NCBI GenBank assembly: GCA_016287245.1
Contig: JAEEWG010000002.1
Location: 62,001 to 126,000 of the forward strand
Direction: 5' to 3'
Origin: Clostridia bacterium
Lineage (GTDB): Bacteria > Bacillota > Clostridia > Saccharofermentanales > Saccharofermentanaceae
DNA length: 64,000 nucleotides
Each line of letters begins with the position of its first letter. Within the stretch, counting starts at the first letter, position 1. Below are positions 42,147 through 51,227 of this stretch, piece after piece. A program made the position numbers and the translations under genes. The notes beneath the pieces were generated by a model. It saw only the letters and a list, made by a program, of their open reading frames with translations. It made no database searches and was not told the origin of the DNA.

Positions 42147-44069
42147 CTATGCCAGTGCACGTCCGTAGATGTACTTCCCGGGAAGTCCGGTGATCATGTT
42201 CCCGGAGCCATCCTTAAAGTACGGGTAGACCCAGTAGTAATTGTACTGTGTGGAAGACGCGGTATTGTCCGTAAATGTCGTGCCCTTCGTGGTCATGCCC
42301 ACATATCCGTAAGGCTTTCCGTCCACGATACCGTAGATAAGGTAGCCTTCCGCATCTGTGGAAGCGTTCCAGGTGAGCTTGACCCCGCCCTTGACGGAAG
42401 TGGCCTTAAGGCTCGCAACCGGTGCGCAGATGCCCTTGGCATATACGTACTTCGTGCATTTTCCGGCATGCATGTTGCTGTTGGCATCCAGATAATACGG
42501 GAATACCCAGTAATAGTTGTAATCGTCACTTAATGCCTTGGTATCGGTAAAGGATGTGCCCTTTGTGGTCATGCCGACATATCCGTACTTCTTATTCTTC
42601 TGTCCATAGACGAGGTATCCGTCTGCGCCACTTACGGCCGTCCAGGTAAGCTTGACCTTGTTCTTGCCTGCAGAGGCGGCAGAAAGTCCGGAGATCACCA
42701 GATCCTGCGGCGGAGCGATCGAAGAAGACGGATCGAAATCCGTGCTTGAGAGTTTCAGGATACCGTTGAGAGTATAGTTGTAAACAGAGCGCGAATCGAA
42801 CTCATAGTAGGTGTAGGAATTTCCGACCTTGATGCTGTATCTGATGGTGGTAAAGTCGACTCCGTACTCATCTGTGGTGGTGATATTTTCAGATTTTGCA
42901 TATCCTCTCATGAAATAGTCGTTGGTGGGGCCGGAACTGTATTCGGTGTCACACCAGGTGGCATCGACGAGGTAGTTCTTCCCGTCGCCCATGTGCACGA
43001 TATTCCACATATGCCCGCCGCCTGATCCGGCTGACGCGACGAGCCCCGAAACAGAGGAACAGTAGATCCGAGAATCGGAGAACGTTGTTCTGTCGCAAAG
43101 ATACTGGTATGCTTTGGCATAGCCTTCGCATACGACATTTGTGCTGGTGTCACCGTCGAAGACCCAGATCAGCTGCCACGGATTTCCGTACCTATATGAG
43201 TACTGACCCTGGCTGGCCGGCTTGTTATAGACGTTGAGGTTTCCTACTTCGTTTTTGTAGCCCTTCAGCTTGTCGTAGTCAGAAGCGCTCTTGTACTTTG
43301 AAACGATCGCGTTGGCATTGCTGATGGAGTTTTTCAGTTTCGTGGAGATAGCGCCCATCTGGAAAGTTCTCTCTTCTCCGGAGGCGGAGAAATCCCCGGC
43401 TACCGGGAAAGAGAAAGTGTAATCCTTATCCGTCAGAAAGAAGATATAATCTCCGAGATCATTGTCGTACCTGTAGGAAAAACCGAGGGTACTGTAACTG
43501 AGACCGGCGGTGATGTCATACCAGTACATCTCATATGGATAATCGGCCATCAGGGCGTTGAGGACGAGCGGGATATTGCCGGTCAGCTTTTCCTGTACGC
43601 GAAAGAGGTCTTTCTGGGGAAGGATATGGGAGCCGTCTACGGGAAATTCTCCGGCAAACCCTAACTCAGGAGCGGTATACTTCAACTTATGACCCATATC
43701 CGACAGGCGCATGGTGAACTCGGTGTTCGTGATGTCGCCATTTGCGACAGATACGATCTTCCCCGCCAGAAAATTATAGATGTTGGCATCGATCCCTTTG
43801 AGCGCGTTTCCGGAACGGTTGGCGCCGCTTCGGGAAGTGTCATCGATCTCGATCGCCGAAGGAAGTTTTCCTTCTTCAAAAGCACTTTCGGCATACGCTT
43901 CGAAAAGTGCTTCGTTATCGAGCTCGTCTGCCTGCGGTGTGAGGATCTTCTCCTCACTTTCTATGAATGTTACGTTATCCGAAGTATCGCTGCCGGCCAG
44001 GACGGCTGATCCTGAAATGGAGACGATAAGAGCGATACTAAGGATCCATGATCCCCATTTTTTGAACAT
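42147..44069 (-). CDS. Secreted transglutaminase-like protein with C-terminal repeats
   Basis: A 640-residue secreted protein: a signal peptide (WILSIALIVSISGSAVLAG), an N-terminal region of about 270 residues, and a transglutaminase core with Cys in NVVCEGYAKAYQYLC, His in GGGHMWNIVHMGDGKNYLVD and the Asp of that segment. Two C-terminal repeats of about 75 residues follow, each with YLxYG...GYVGMTTKGTxFTD, fibronectin-III-like. AAGGAGG precedes the ATG at 44069; the in-frame extension to 44156 would spoil the signal peptide. It is a tandem paralogue of the next gene and is probably a cell-surface protease or cross-linker. Confidence 0.87.
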   Translation of the reverse strand: MFKKWGSWILSIALIVSISGSAVLAGSDTSDNVTFIESEEKILTPQADELDNEALFEAYAESAFEEGKLPSAIEIDDTSRSGANRSGNALKGIDANIYNFLAGKIVSVANGDITNTEFTMRLSDMGHKLKYTAPELGFAGEFPVDGSHILPQKDLFRVQEKLTGNIPLVLNALMADYPYEMYWYDITAGLSYSTLGFSYRYDNDLGDYIFFLTDKDYTFSFPVAGDFSASGEERTFQMGAISTKLKNSISNANAIVSKYKSASDYDKLKGYKNEVGNLNVYNKPASQGQYSYRYGNPWQLIWVFDGDTSTNVVCEGYAKAYQYLCDRTTFSDSRIYCSSVSGLVASAGSGGGHMWNIVHMGDGKNYLVDATWCDTEYSSGPTNDYFMRGYAKSENITTTDEYGVDFTTIRYSIKVGNSYTYYEFDSRSVYNYTLNGILKLSSTDFDPSSSIAPPQDLVISGLSAASAGKNKVKLTWTAVSGADGYLVYGQKNKKYGYVGMTTKGTSFTDTKALSDDYNYYWVFPYYLDANSNMHAGKCTKYVYAKGICAPVASLKATSVKGGVKLTWNASTDAEGYLIYGIVDGKPYGYVGMTTKGTTFTDNTASSTQYNYYWVYPYFKDGSGNMITGLPGKYIYGRALA

Positions 44070-44237
44070 AAAAAATCTCCTCCTTGCTACAAAAGTACCT
44101 ATAATCGATATGTTATCAGGAACTTGTGTCCGAAGTGTGTCTATTTTCATTGACACAGTTTAACAATCGAAAAGATCCGATCCCGCAGGGAGGAGATATT
44201 CAGTTTTTCACTTTAGTGCACGTCTGAAAGTGAGCTT

Positions 44238-46154
44238 TTACTTCAGTGCGCGTCCGTAAGTGTACTTTCCGGTAAGACCTACGACCATGTTTCCGCTGGC
44301 ATCCTTATAGTAAGGATATACCCAGTAGTAGTTGTACTGTGTAGCGGAAGCGGTCTTATCCGTGAAGGTCGTGCCGGAAGTGGTCATACCCAGATACGAG
44401 TAAGCCTTGCCGTTCACGATACCGTAAACGAGGTAGCCTTCTGCACCGGCGGAAGCAGTCCAGCTGAGCTTAACGCCGCCCTTGACCGAAGAAGCCTTGA
44501 GGTTAGTTACTGCCGGGCAGACACCCTTGGCATAAACATACTTGGCGCAGGCGCCCGGGCGCATGTTGTCATTGGCATCCAGATAGTACGGGAATACCCA
44601 GTAGAAGTTGTAATCGTTGCTGATCGCCTTTGTATCTGTATAAGATGTGCCGGATGTGGTCATGCCGACATAAGCGTACTTGCCGTTTTTCTGACCATAG
44701 ATCAGATATCCGTCTGCACCGGTGGTCTTTGACCAGGTGAGCTTGACCTTGTTCTTGCCGGCAGCAGCTGCCTTAAGGCCGGAGATCGCCAGACTCTTCG
44801 GTGTGCTCGTAGGAGAAGACAGCTGGTAGTTGCTGTTCGCCAGATAGAGGTTACCGGAGGCCAGAGGATACATATAGATCGTATAGAAATCATATGTATA
44901 AGTGGTCGCACCGTAAGGTGTGTTGATGGAGTACTGCATTGTCGAGTAGGACTGTCTTGTGGAAGGATCCTTCTGTGTGACCTTGGAAGAAGTAGAGTAG
45001 CCCTTCATGAAGTAGTCATTGGACGGTGTGGTCGTGATCTCGGAATCGCACCATGTCGGGTCGACGAGATAGTTCTTGCCGTTACCCATGTGAACGATAT
45101 TCCACATGTGTCCGCCGCCTTCTCCGTCGTGGGAAACTTCACCGGTGACGCAGGTGCAGTATACTTCCGGATCTGCGAACTTCGTGCGGTCGCACAGATA
45201 ACGGAAAGCCTTTGCATAACCTTCGCAGACGACGTTTGTGTTCTTGTCGCCGTCGAATACCCAGATCAGCTGCCATGCATTACCATAGTCCCAGTTCTCA
45301 TCGACTGCAGCCATGTTATATGTGTTGAGAAGACCGATCTCGTTCTTGTAGCCGAGCATCTTATAGAAGTCGTTGTGATTCTCATACTTCTTCAGGATGT
45401 TGTTGGCATTGGTGATCGCGGTCTTTACCTTGGCCGGTGTGGCACCCATTACGAAGGTACCTGTTCTGCCGGCGTAGGAATATTCTTTTGCGACCGGAAG
45501 CTTAAAGGTATAGGAACCGAGAAGCTGCAGATACTGTTTTCCGCTTCTTTTTACGACCTGGATCTGGATACTGTCTACGTCGAAGCCATAGGTCTTGTCG
45601 AACCAGTACATCTCATATGGACAGTCTTCGAGAAGTCCGTAAATGATCTTGCTGGGGGTGATCGCAAACTTGTGCTGTACGGCATTAATGCACTCATCCG
45701 TATACTGACCGGTGGTGAAGTTGTAAAGGTTGTCGGATACGCCGAGTTCTGAGGGAGTATACTCAGACTTCAGGCCCATGTCAGCAATACTGAAAGAAAT
45801 AATGGTAGAAGTAAGGCTTCCGTTAGCAACCGCAGTGACCTTCTTGCCGAGCAGTTTATAAAGCGTCAGATCCATGCCGGAAAGTCTTTTCGCATAGCGT
45901 GTAGCGCCTGCGTTATCCGTATCGTCGATCTCGATCTCGGTCGGAAGTGCGCCGTTTTCGAAAGCTTCGTCCACATAGGCGTCAAATGCCGCCTGGTTGT
46001 CAAAGGCCGATAGATCCTCTTCCTCTGAAGTATTGAGAGCGATCTCGAGGACTTCCGATTTTTCTTCGGAAGTATCATTCGAGGCACATACGATACCAGA
46101 GCAGGTGAAAACCATCATTGCACTTAGAATTACACTTAATAGTCTCTTGTTCAT
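44238..46154 (-). CDS. Secreted transglutaminase-like protein, paralogue of the 42147 gene
   Basis: A 638-residue secreted protein with the same plan: a signal peptide (LLSVILSAMMVFTCSGIVCA), an N-terminal domain with DTDNAGATRYAKRLSGMDL (matching DDTSRSGANRSGNALKGID in the paralogue), Cys in NVVCEGYAKAFRYLC, His/Asp in GGGHMWNIVHMGNGKNYLVD, and two C-terminal repeats (YLIYGQKNGKYAYVGMTTSG and YLVYGIVNGKAYSYLGMTTS). AAGGAGA precedes the ATG. The pair arose by tandem duplication and has since diverged. Confidence 0.87.
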   Translation of the reverse strand: MNKRLLSVILSAMMVFTCSGIVCASNDTSEEKSEVLEIALNTSEEEDLSAFDNQAAFDAYVDEAFENGALPTEIEIDDTDNAGATRYAKRLSGMDLTLYKLLGKKVTAVANGSLTSTIISFSIADMGLKSEYTPSELGVSDNLYNFTTGQYTDECINAVQHKFAITPSKIIYGLLEDCPYEMYWFDKTYGFDVDSIQIQVVKRSGKQYLQLLGSYTFKLPVAKEYSYAGRTGTFVMGATPAKVKTAITNANNILKKYENHNDFYKMLGYKNEIGLLNTYNMAAVDENWDYGNAWQLIWVFDGDKNTNVVCEGYAKAFRYLCDRTKFADPEVYCTCVTGEVSHDGEGGGHMWNIVHMGNGKNYLVDPTWCDSEITTTPSNDYFMKGYSTSSKVTQKDPSTRQSYSTMQYSINTPYGATTYTYDFYTIYMYPLASGNLYLANSNYQLSSPTSTPKSLAISGLKAAAAGKNKVKLTWSKTTGADGYLIYGQKNGKYAYVGMTTSGTSYTDTKAISNDYNFYWVFPYYLDANDNMRPGACAKYVYAKGVCPAVTNLKASSVKGGVKLSWTASAGAEGYLVYGIVNGKAYSYLGMTTSGTTFTDKTASATQYNYYWVYPYYKDASGNMVVGLTGKYTYGRALK

Positions 46155-46207
46155 AATGTCTCCTTTACTGTGTTGATACTATTGTTTCCCTATATAATAA
46201 CCGAAAA

Positions 46208-47200
46208 TTACTGAGCCTGCACGGCTGTCATGGCAACCGTGTTCACGATATCCTCGACGGAGCATCCGCGGGACAGATCGTTACAGGGCTTGGCCAGTCC
46301 CTGAAGTACGGCGAAGCACTCTGCATTGCCGATGCGCTGGGTGATCTTATATCCGATGTTGCCGGCCTGAAGATCCGGGAAGATCAGGACATTGGCGCGT
46401 CCGCCCACCGGGCTGCCCGGTGCCTTGGAAGCGGCGATCTCCGGAACAAGTGCCGCATCGAACTGAAGTTCACCGTCGAGGAGAAGATCCGGCGCCATCT
46501 CGTGTGCCAGTGCGGTCGCTTCCTGGACCTTGCTGACGAGATCGTGCTTGGCGCTGCCCTTCGTGGAGAAGGAAAGAAGCGCCACTCTCGGCTCCTCGAT
46601 ACCGCACAGGACTCTGGCGGTCTCTGCGGCAGAAACGGCGATCTGTGCCAGTTCCTGTGCATTCGGGCACGGATTTACGACACAGTCGGCATATACCAGA
46701 AGACCATCCTCACCGAGTTCCTTGTTCGGGCACTCCATCAGGAAACTGCTCGAAACGATGGACATGCCGGGCTTGGCTTTGATGATCTGAAGTGCCGGGC
46801 GGAGCATATCTCCCGTGGTGTGCACGGCACCGGAAACGAGTCCGTCCGCATCACCCTGCTTGACCATCATGATGCCGAAATACATCGGATCCAGGATCAT
46901 CTTCGCAGCGATCTCCTCGGTTACGCCCTTTGCTTTTCTCAGCTCGAAAAGAACCGCAGCGTAGTCATCTTTCTTGTCATTATTGGCGGGATCGATGATC
47001 TCGATATTTTTAAGATCTACTCCCTGTTCCTTCGCGACGGCGCTGATCTTTTCCGGGTCCCCCAGAAGGACCGGGACGGCCAGTCCGTCATTTACGATCT
47101 CCACGGCGGCTTTCACGGTACGCGGCTCATCGCCTTCCGGCAGTACGATTCGCTTGACGTTAGCTCTGGCCTTGGCTTTGATCTTCGTAAGCATGCTCAT
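46208..47200 (-). CDS. pta: Phosphate acetyltransferase
   Basis: A 330-residue enzyme that interconverts acetyl-CoA and acetyl phosphate. Motifs include [46 protein letters not shown] and the C-terminal [35 protein letters not shown]. These favour Pta over phosphate butyryltransferase. GGGAGG nine bases before the ATG. It lies 30 bases after a butyrate-kinase gene rather than acetate kinase, so the pair may work on acetyl, propionyl or butyryl groups. Confidence 0.9.
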   Translation of the reverse strand: MSMLTKIKAKARANVKRIVLPEGDEPRTVKAAVEIVNDGLAVPVLLGDPEKISAVAKEQGVDLKNIEIIDPANNDKKDDYAAVLFELRKAKGVTEEIAAKMILDPMYFGIMMVKQGDADGLVSGAVHTTGDMLRPALQIIKAKPGMSIVSSSFLMECPNKELGEDGLLVYADCVVNPCPNAQELAQIAVSAAETARVLCGIEEPRVALLSFSTKGSAKHDLVSKVQEATALAHEMAPDLLLDGELQFDAALVPEIAASKAPGSPVGGRANVLIFPDLQAGNIGYKITQRIGNAECFAVLQGLAKPCNDLSRGCSVEDIVNTVAMTAVQAQ

Positions 47201-47230
47201 AGTGATTTTCCTCCCAAACTTTTTCCTATC

Positions 47231-48352
47231 TTAAAACTCTACACCCGGGAAACCCTGCCACACATCCTTGCCGGAATATGTCTGCGCGGTGATCTTGCCC
47301 TGCATGACTTTGAGGGCGGGGATCGCCAGGGCTTCCTGCTCCATTTCTCCCGGATAGGAGAAGATCGGAGCGATCCAACCACAACGTTTTTCGATAGTTT
47401 CTTTTACATCGGCAAAACGGAGAAGTCCGCCGGTCAGGAGGATACCATCCACCTTTCCGCAGAGGACGCAGCTCATCTCGCCGATCATCTTGCAGATCTG
47501 ATAGAGCATGGTATTCCAGACCAGATCCGCCTTCTTATCTCCCTTTTCCAGCATCTCATGGATCGTATCAGCATTTGCTGTGCCGAAAAGATCTACGAAG
47601 CCGCCGGCGCGGGAGCAGCGCAGACGTACATCCGCCACGGAGTGCTCCTCGATATAATCCAGGAGCGCGAGTACCGGCACGCTGCCGATACGTGTGGGGG
47701 TGAATGCACCTTCACCGTCTGCGCCCATATTACCATCTACCATTTTACCATGGTTATGGGCACTTACGGTAATACCTCCATCAATATGTGCCACAACAAA
47801 GTTGCAGTCTTCATAGCGCTTCCCGAGAACATGCTCGGCATGGTACTCAGCGACCGCTTTCTGGTTCAGTACGTGGGAGTGGGATACGCGGTAAATGCCG
47901 CGGATACCGGTAAGGCGGGCATAGTCGCAGTACTCGTCCACATTTGTCGGGTTCAGTGTGAAGGCAGGCTTATGAAATTCCTGCGCGAACTTCCAGGCGA
48001 GCATGACACCGAGCTTGGCCGGGTGCTCACTTCCTCCTACGGCGGCGACGGTGTCGTCATAGAGCTTCTGGTCGATCTTCGTGATGCCGCCGGGCTGTGT
48101 GCAGGCCGAGCCGCCGCGTCCGACGAATACATCGATCTCTTCCGCCGCATAGCCTTCTTCTTTTAACATATTCAGGATGACCTCATACCGGAAGGGCATC
48201 TGATCGTTGACGTGGGGGAACTTCAAAAGGACGTCCGCATCGTGAAACAGGCTTTTCTCGAAGACTGAGGTCTCGTTTTCAAAAAGGCTCACCTTGGTCG
48301 AGGTGGAACCCGGATTAATGATCAGCAGTTTATACATTTTCTCTTCCGACAT
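47231..48352 (-). CDS. buk: Butyrate kinase
   Basis: A 373-residue acyl kinase that makes ATP and butyrate from butyryl phosphate. N-terminal LLIINPGSTSTKVSLFENE, FVGRGGSACTQPGG, VAHIDGGITVSAHNHGKMVD and GILLTGGLLRF are butyrate-kinase wordings, distinct from AckA. TAGGAGA lies ten bases before the ATG at 48352; an ATG five codons later is also possible. It is probably co-transcribed with pta. Confidence 0.9.
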   Translation of the reverse strand: MSEEKMYKLLIINPGSTSTKVSLFENETSVFEKSLFHDADVLLKFPHVNDQMPFRYEVILNMLKEEGYAAEEIDVFVGRGGSACTQPGGITKIDQKLYDDTVAAVGGSEHPAKLGVMLAWKFAQEFHKPAFTLNPTNVDEYCDYARLTGIRGIYRVSHSHVLNQKAVAEYHAEHVLGKRYEDCNFVVAHIDGGITVSAHNHGKMVDGNMGADGEGAFTPTRIGSVPVLALLDYIEEHSVADVRLRCSRAGGFVDLFGTANADTIHEMLEKGDKKADLVWNTMLYQICKMIGEMSCVLCGKVDGILLTGGLLRFADVKETIEKRCGWIAPIFSYPGEMEQEALAIPALKVMQGKITAQTYSGKDVWQGFPGVEF

Positions 48353-48568
48353 ACTATATAAGTCTCCTATAATTGCAGAAATTTAAATGTATTCTATAAC
48401 GCTCCCTATGGAAATACAATTCATGCCTGCCAAAACAATGGGAGACGTAAAGGAACCTAGTCGTTTCTTAACGGTTTATTATCAAAATCCTTTAATTTAG
48501 AGCGTGAATTCCGAGGAAATGCAGAGTATAATAGAAAAGGAATAATGCATAGGGAGGAGCGGTGATTC

Positions 48569-51184
48569 ATGTTTACCTGGAACTTCCAGTACATCTCCAA
48601 GGCAAGGCTGTCGAGCACTCTGAAACAGCTGAATCTTTCGGCTGAGCAGGGCGATATCCTGATTCGCATCCACACGGCGATCCATCTTGCTGATGAAGCC
48701 GTCGATCTCGCCCGGTTTATCAAAGACCTTGTCCCTAATGCGGTCATTTTCGGTACGAGCTGTTCAGCGGTCATTAACAAAGGCAACTATGCACTGAACC
48801 GCTGCGTGATCTCTGTGTCCACCATGTCCGAGGCGCGTGTCCGCTCGGCCATGATCCCGATCGTCGATGAATATAACGGTATTCCGCTTCCGGTCGATAT
48901 GCTATGCGGACAGATCAAAAAGGAGTTCATCTGCGATGATACGCGGCTCCTTCTTACTTTCTTCTCGGGCCAGTTCAAGGACGTGTTCCATTTCGTGGAA
49001 CGCTGCAATGATTTCTTCCCGAGCATTCCTATGACCGGCGGTATCGCCTCGCTTCCGCAGTCCGGACAGCTGGGTGATACAGAAGACGGCTTCGTTTTTA
49101 ATGAGAACGGCTGGTCAGACCGGGCGATCCTGATCGCGGCGCTGTCCGGCGAAAAACTCGAGAGTTTTTCTTCCTATGCGACCGGTGCGCAGGTGATCGG
49201 AGACCCGATCGAGATCACGGATTCCTTCAAGTCCTGCATCCTTTCCTTTAACGGAGACGACGCAGTGGATTCCTGCCAGCTGGGCATCAGTAATGCCCTG
49301 GCGGCCCACCCGGAGCTCCTGTATCTTTTCCCGTATGTATATGCCGATGACCAGGATGTCCCGATCCATCTGAACTATAGAAAAGATACAAGCCTGGAGC
49401 AGATCTTCCTCCGCGGAGATCCGGCCAATATGAAGGAGTATTCCCTCAGGGACGATCTGGATACGAAAACGAAGAAAGAATATCTCTTCGCCGGCTATAA
49501 CATCAAGGTCGGCAAGATGCTGCAGAGAGCCTTTATCTATGATGGCAAGATCCTGGCGGACAGCAGGGCGCTTTTCCAGCGGATCGAGAATTTCCCGAAG
49601 GCGGAGACTCTCTTCGGATATACGAGTTTTGCCAGATGTTCTTCCTACCTCGGCTGTGCCAAGTGGGAGCTGGCCCCCTATGAGAATTCCAATCTCTGCG
49701 GCTGCGTAACAGCCGGTGAGATCCTCCATTCCAACGGTAGAAATACTATCGGTACCGGTGCTTTTGTCGTATCGGTCATGGGCGAAAAACCCTATACGCA
49801 GGAATATAACCCTTATGCATTCTCGCATACCGAGTCTCTGGCGCAGGACAACCGCACCATGCTCAATATCCTCGTGGAGATCGAGTCGGAGCTCGAAAAG
49901 AGAGAGGATAAGAAGGAAGCCGAGAAGATCCTGTCCTTCGTAAGAGAATGTGAGAGAATCATCCTCTATTCCAAGAGCGAGGAGATCCCGAATGAGGCGG
50001 CGCTCAGCATCGATATCAAGATCAAGGGCTTTGACCGCATCTGTATCATCAATGTCCTTGAGCAGTCCGAGATGGAAAGAGTCTTCTCCGCCCACCTCGT
50101 TGACCTGACCTATAAGGATTACATCAGGAGGTGCCTGAATTTTGCGACCAGCAGGAAATACCGGATGTATCTTCTCGACCAGTGGATGGTCGCGCTGGCG
50201 GTCCCGTCCTATAGGACCACGCTTTCCAATTTCGTCCGCGATATGGAAGCTTTGCAAAAAGAACTGTTCGACTATACGGAGGAGCTGATCGCGATCGTTC
50301 CGATCTTCTGCGTCATTGACGGCTGTACTGAAGACAACTACCAGTCGATGTATTATTCCTCCCGTCTCGAGATGAGAAATAAGAATATCCAGTTCTATGT
50401 GCATGAGGCGACAGAAGAGGATATCCTCGATGAGGAGAGCATCCGCGAGAAGTACCATCTCGTGAACGTCATCAACTACGCGATCAATAACGATAAAGTG
50501 ATCCCGTATTTCCAGGGTATCCACGATAACCGCGAAGGCCGGATCCACCACTACGAATCTCTGATGCGTATCGAAGATGAGAACGGGAAGCTCTATTTCC
50601 CGGGAAGCTTCCTCGAAGTGGCCAGAAGCTTCGGTGTACTTTACGACGCGCTTTCCAAGATCATGATCCGGAAGGTGTTCGCCCGCTTCAGAGATGAAGA
50701 GGAGAGGTCTGTCAGCATCAATATCAGTATCCGTGACATCAAGAATAAAGAGATCCTCGAACTGATCTACGATAGCCTTTCACAGGTGCCTTTCCCGGAA
50801 AACTTCGTATTCGAGATCCTCGAAAGTGAAGATATCGACGACTATAACGAACTCGTCGGATTCGTCGACCGTATCCATGAGCTCGGCGGCATGATCGCGA
50901 TCGATGATTTCGGTTCCGGTTTTTCCAATCTGCAGCATCTTCTGAGTATTCATTCCGACTACCTGAAGATCGATGGTTCCATCATCCGTTACTGCTGCGA
51001 GAATCAGGAATCCGAGAATCTTCTGGCCCTTATTTCCGGCTGGAAGAACATGTCGTCTTCCAATATCAGTATTATTGCCGAATATGTAGAGAATGAAGAG
51101 ATCCAGAAGAAGATTATCAGCTATGATGTCGATTTTTCGCAGGGGAATCTTTTCTCGAAGCCTTCTCCGGAGATCATCGATTGA
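48569..51184 (+). CDS. FIST sensor-EAL c-di-GMP phosphodiesterase
   Basis: An 871-residue cytoplasmic protein. Residues about 25-230 are a FIST N domain (VIFGTSCSAVINKGNY, PMTGGIASLP) and about 235-410 a FIST C domain (YTSFARCSSYLG). A middle region (about 430-635) is probably a degenerate GGDEF-like domain. Residues about 645-870 are an EAL domain with ESLMR for EALLR, NISIRD, EILESED, IDDFGSGFSN, YLKIDGS, EYVEN and SQGNLF. The metal-binding and catalytic residues appear present, so it should hydrolyse c-di-GMP in response to a FIST ligand. A TATAAT at 48527-48532 precedes the gene. The next gene follows by 43 bases. Confidence 0.88.
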   Translation: MFTWNFQYISKARLSSTLKQLNLSAEQGDILIRIHTAIHLADEAVDLARFIKDLVPNAVIFGTSCSAVINKGNYALNRCVISVSTMSEARVRSAMIPIVDEYNGIPLPVDMLCGQIKKEFICDDTRLLLTFFSGQFKDVFHFVERCNDFFPSIPMTGGIASLPQSGQLGDTEDGFVFNENGWSDRAILIAALSGEKLESFSSYATGAQVIGDPIEITDSFKSCILSFNGDDAVDSCQLGISNALAAHPELLYLFPYVYADDQDVPIHLNYRKDTSLEQIFLRGDPANMKEYSLRDDLDTKTKKEYLFAGYNIKVGKMLQRAFIYDGKILADSRALFQRIENFPKAETLFGYTSFARCSSYLGCAKWELAPYENSNLCGCVTAGEILHSNGRNTIGTGAFVVSVMGEKPYTQEYNPYAFSHTESLAQDNRTMLNILVEIESELEKREDKKEAEKILSFVRECERIILYSKSEEIPNEAALSIDIKIKGFDRICIINVLEQSEMERVFSAHLVDLTYKDYIRRCLNFATSRKYRMYLLDQWMVALAVPSYRTTLSNFVRDMEALQKELFDYTEELIAIVPIFCVIDGCTEDNYQSMYYSSRLEMRNKNIQFYVHEATEEDILDEESIREKYHLVNVINYAINNDKVIPYFQGIHDNREGRIHHYESLMRIEDENGKLYFPGSFLEVARSFGVLYDALSKIMIRKVFARFRDEEERSVSINISIRDIKNKEILELIYDSLSQVPFPENFVFEILESEDIDDYNELVGFVDRIHELGGMIAIDDFGSGFSNLQHLLSIHSDYLKIDGSIIRYCCENQESENLLALISGWKNMSSSNISIIAEYVENEEIQKKIISYDVDFSQGNLFSKPSPEIID

Positions 51185-51227
51185 GATGAACGACAGAGGA
51201 TGATACCGGAAAGGGGCGAAGATCACC

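Noticed and set aside
46502..48166. 554-codon plus-strand frame across pta and buk
   Set aside because: It covers two well-recognised minus-strand genes and their spacer; no ribosome site or domain.
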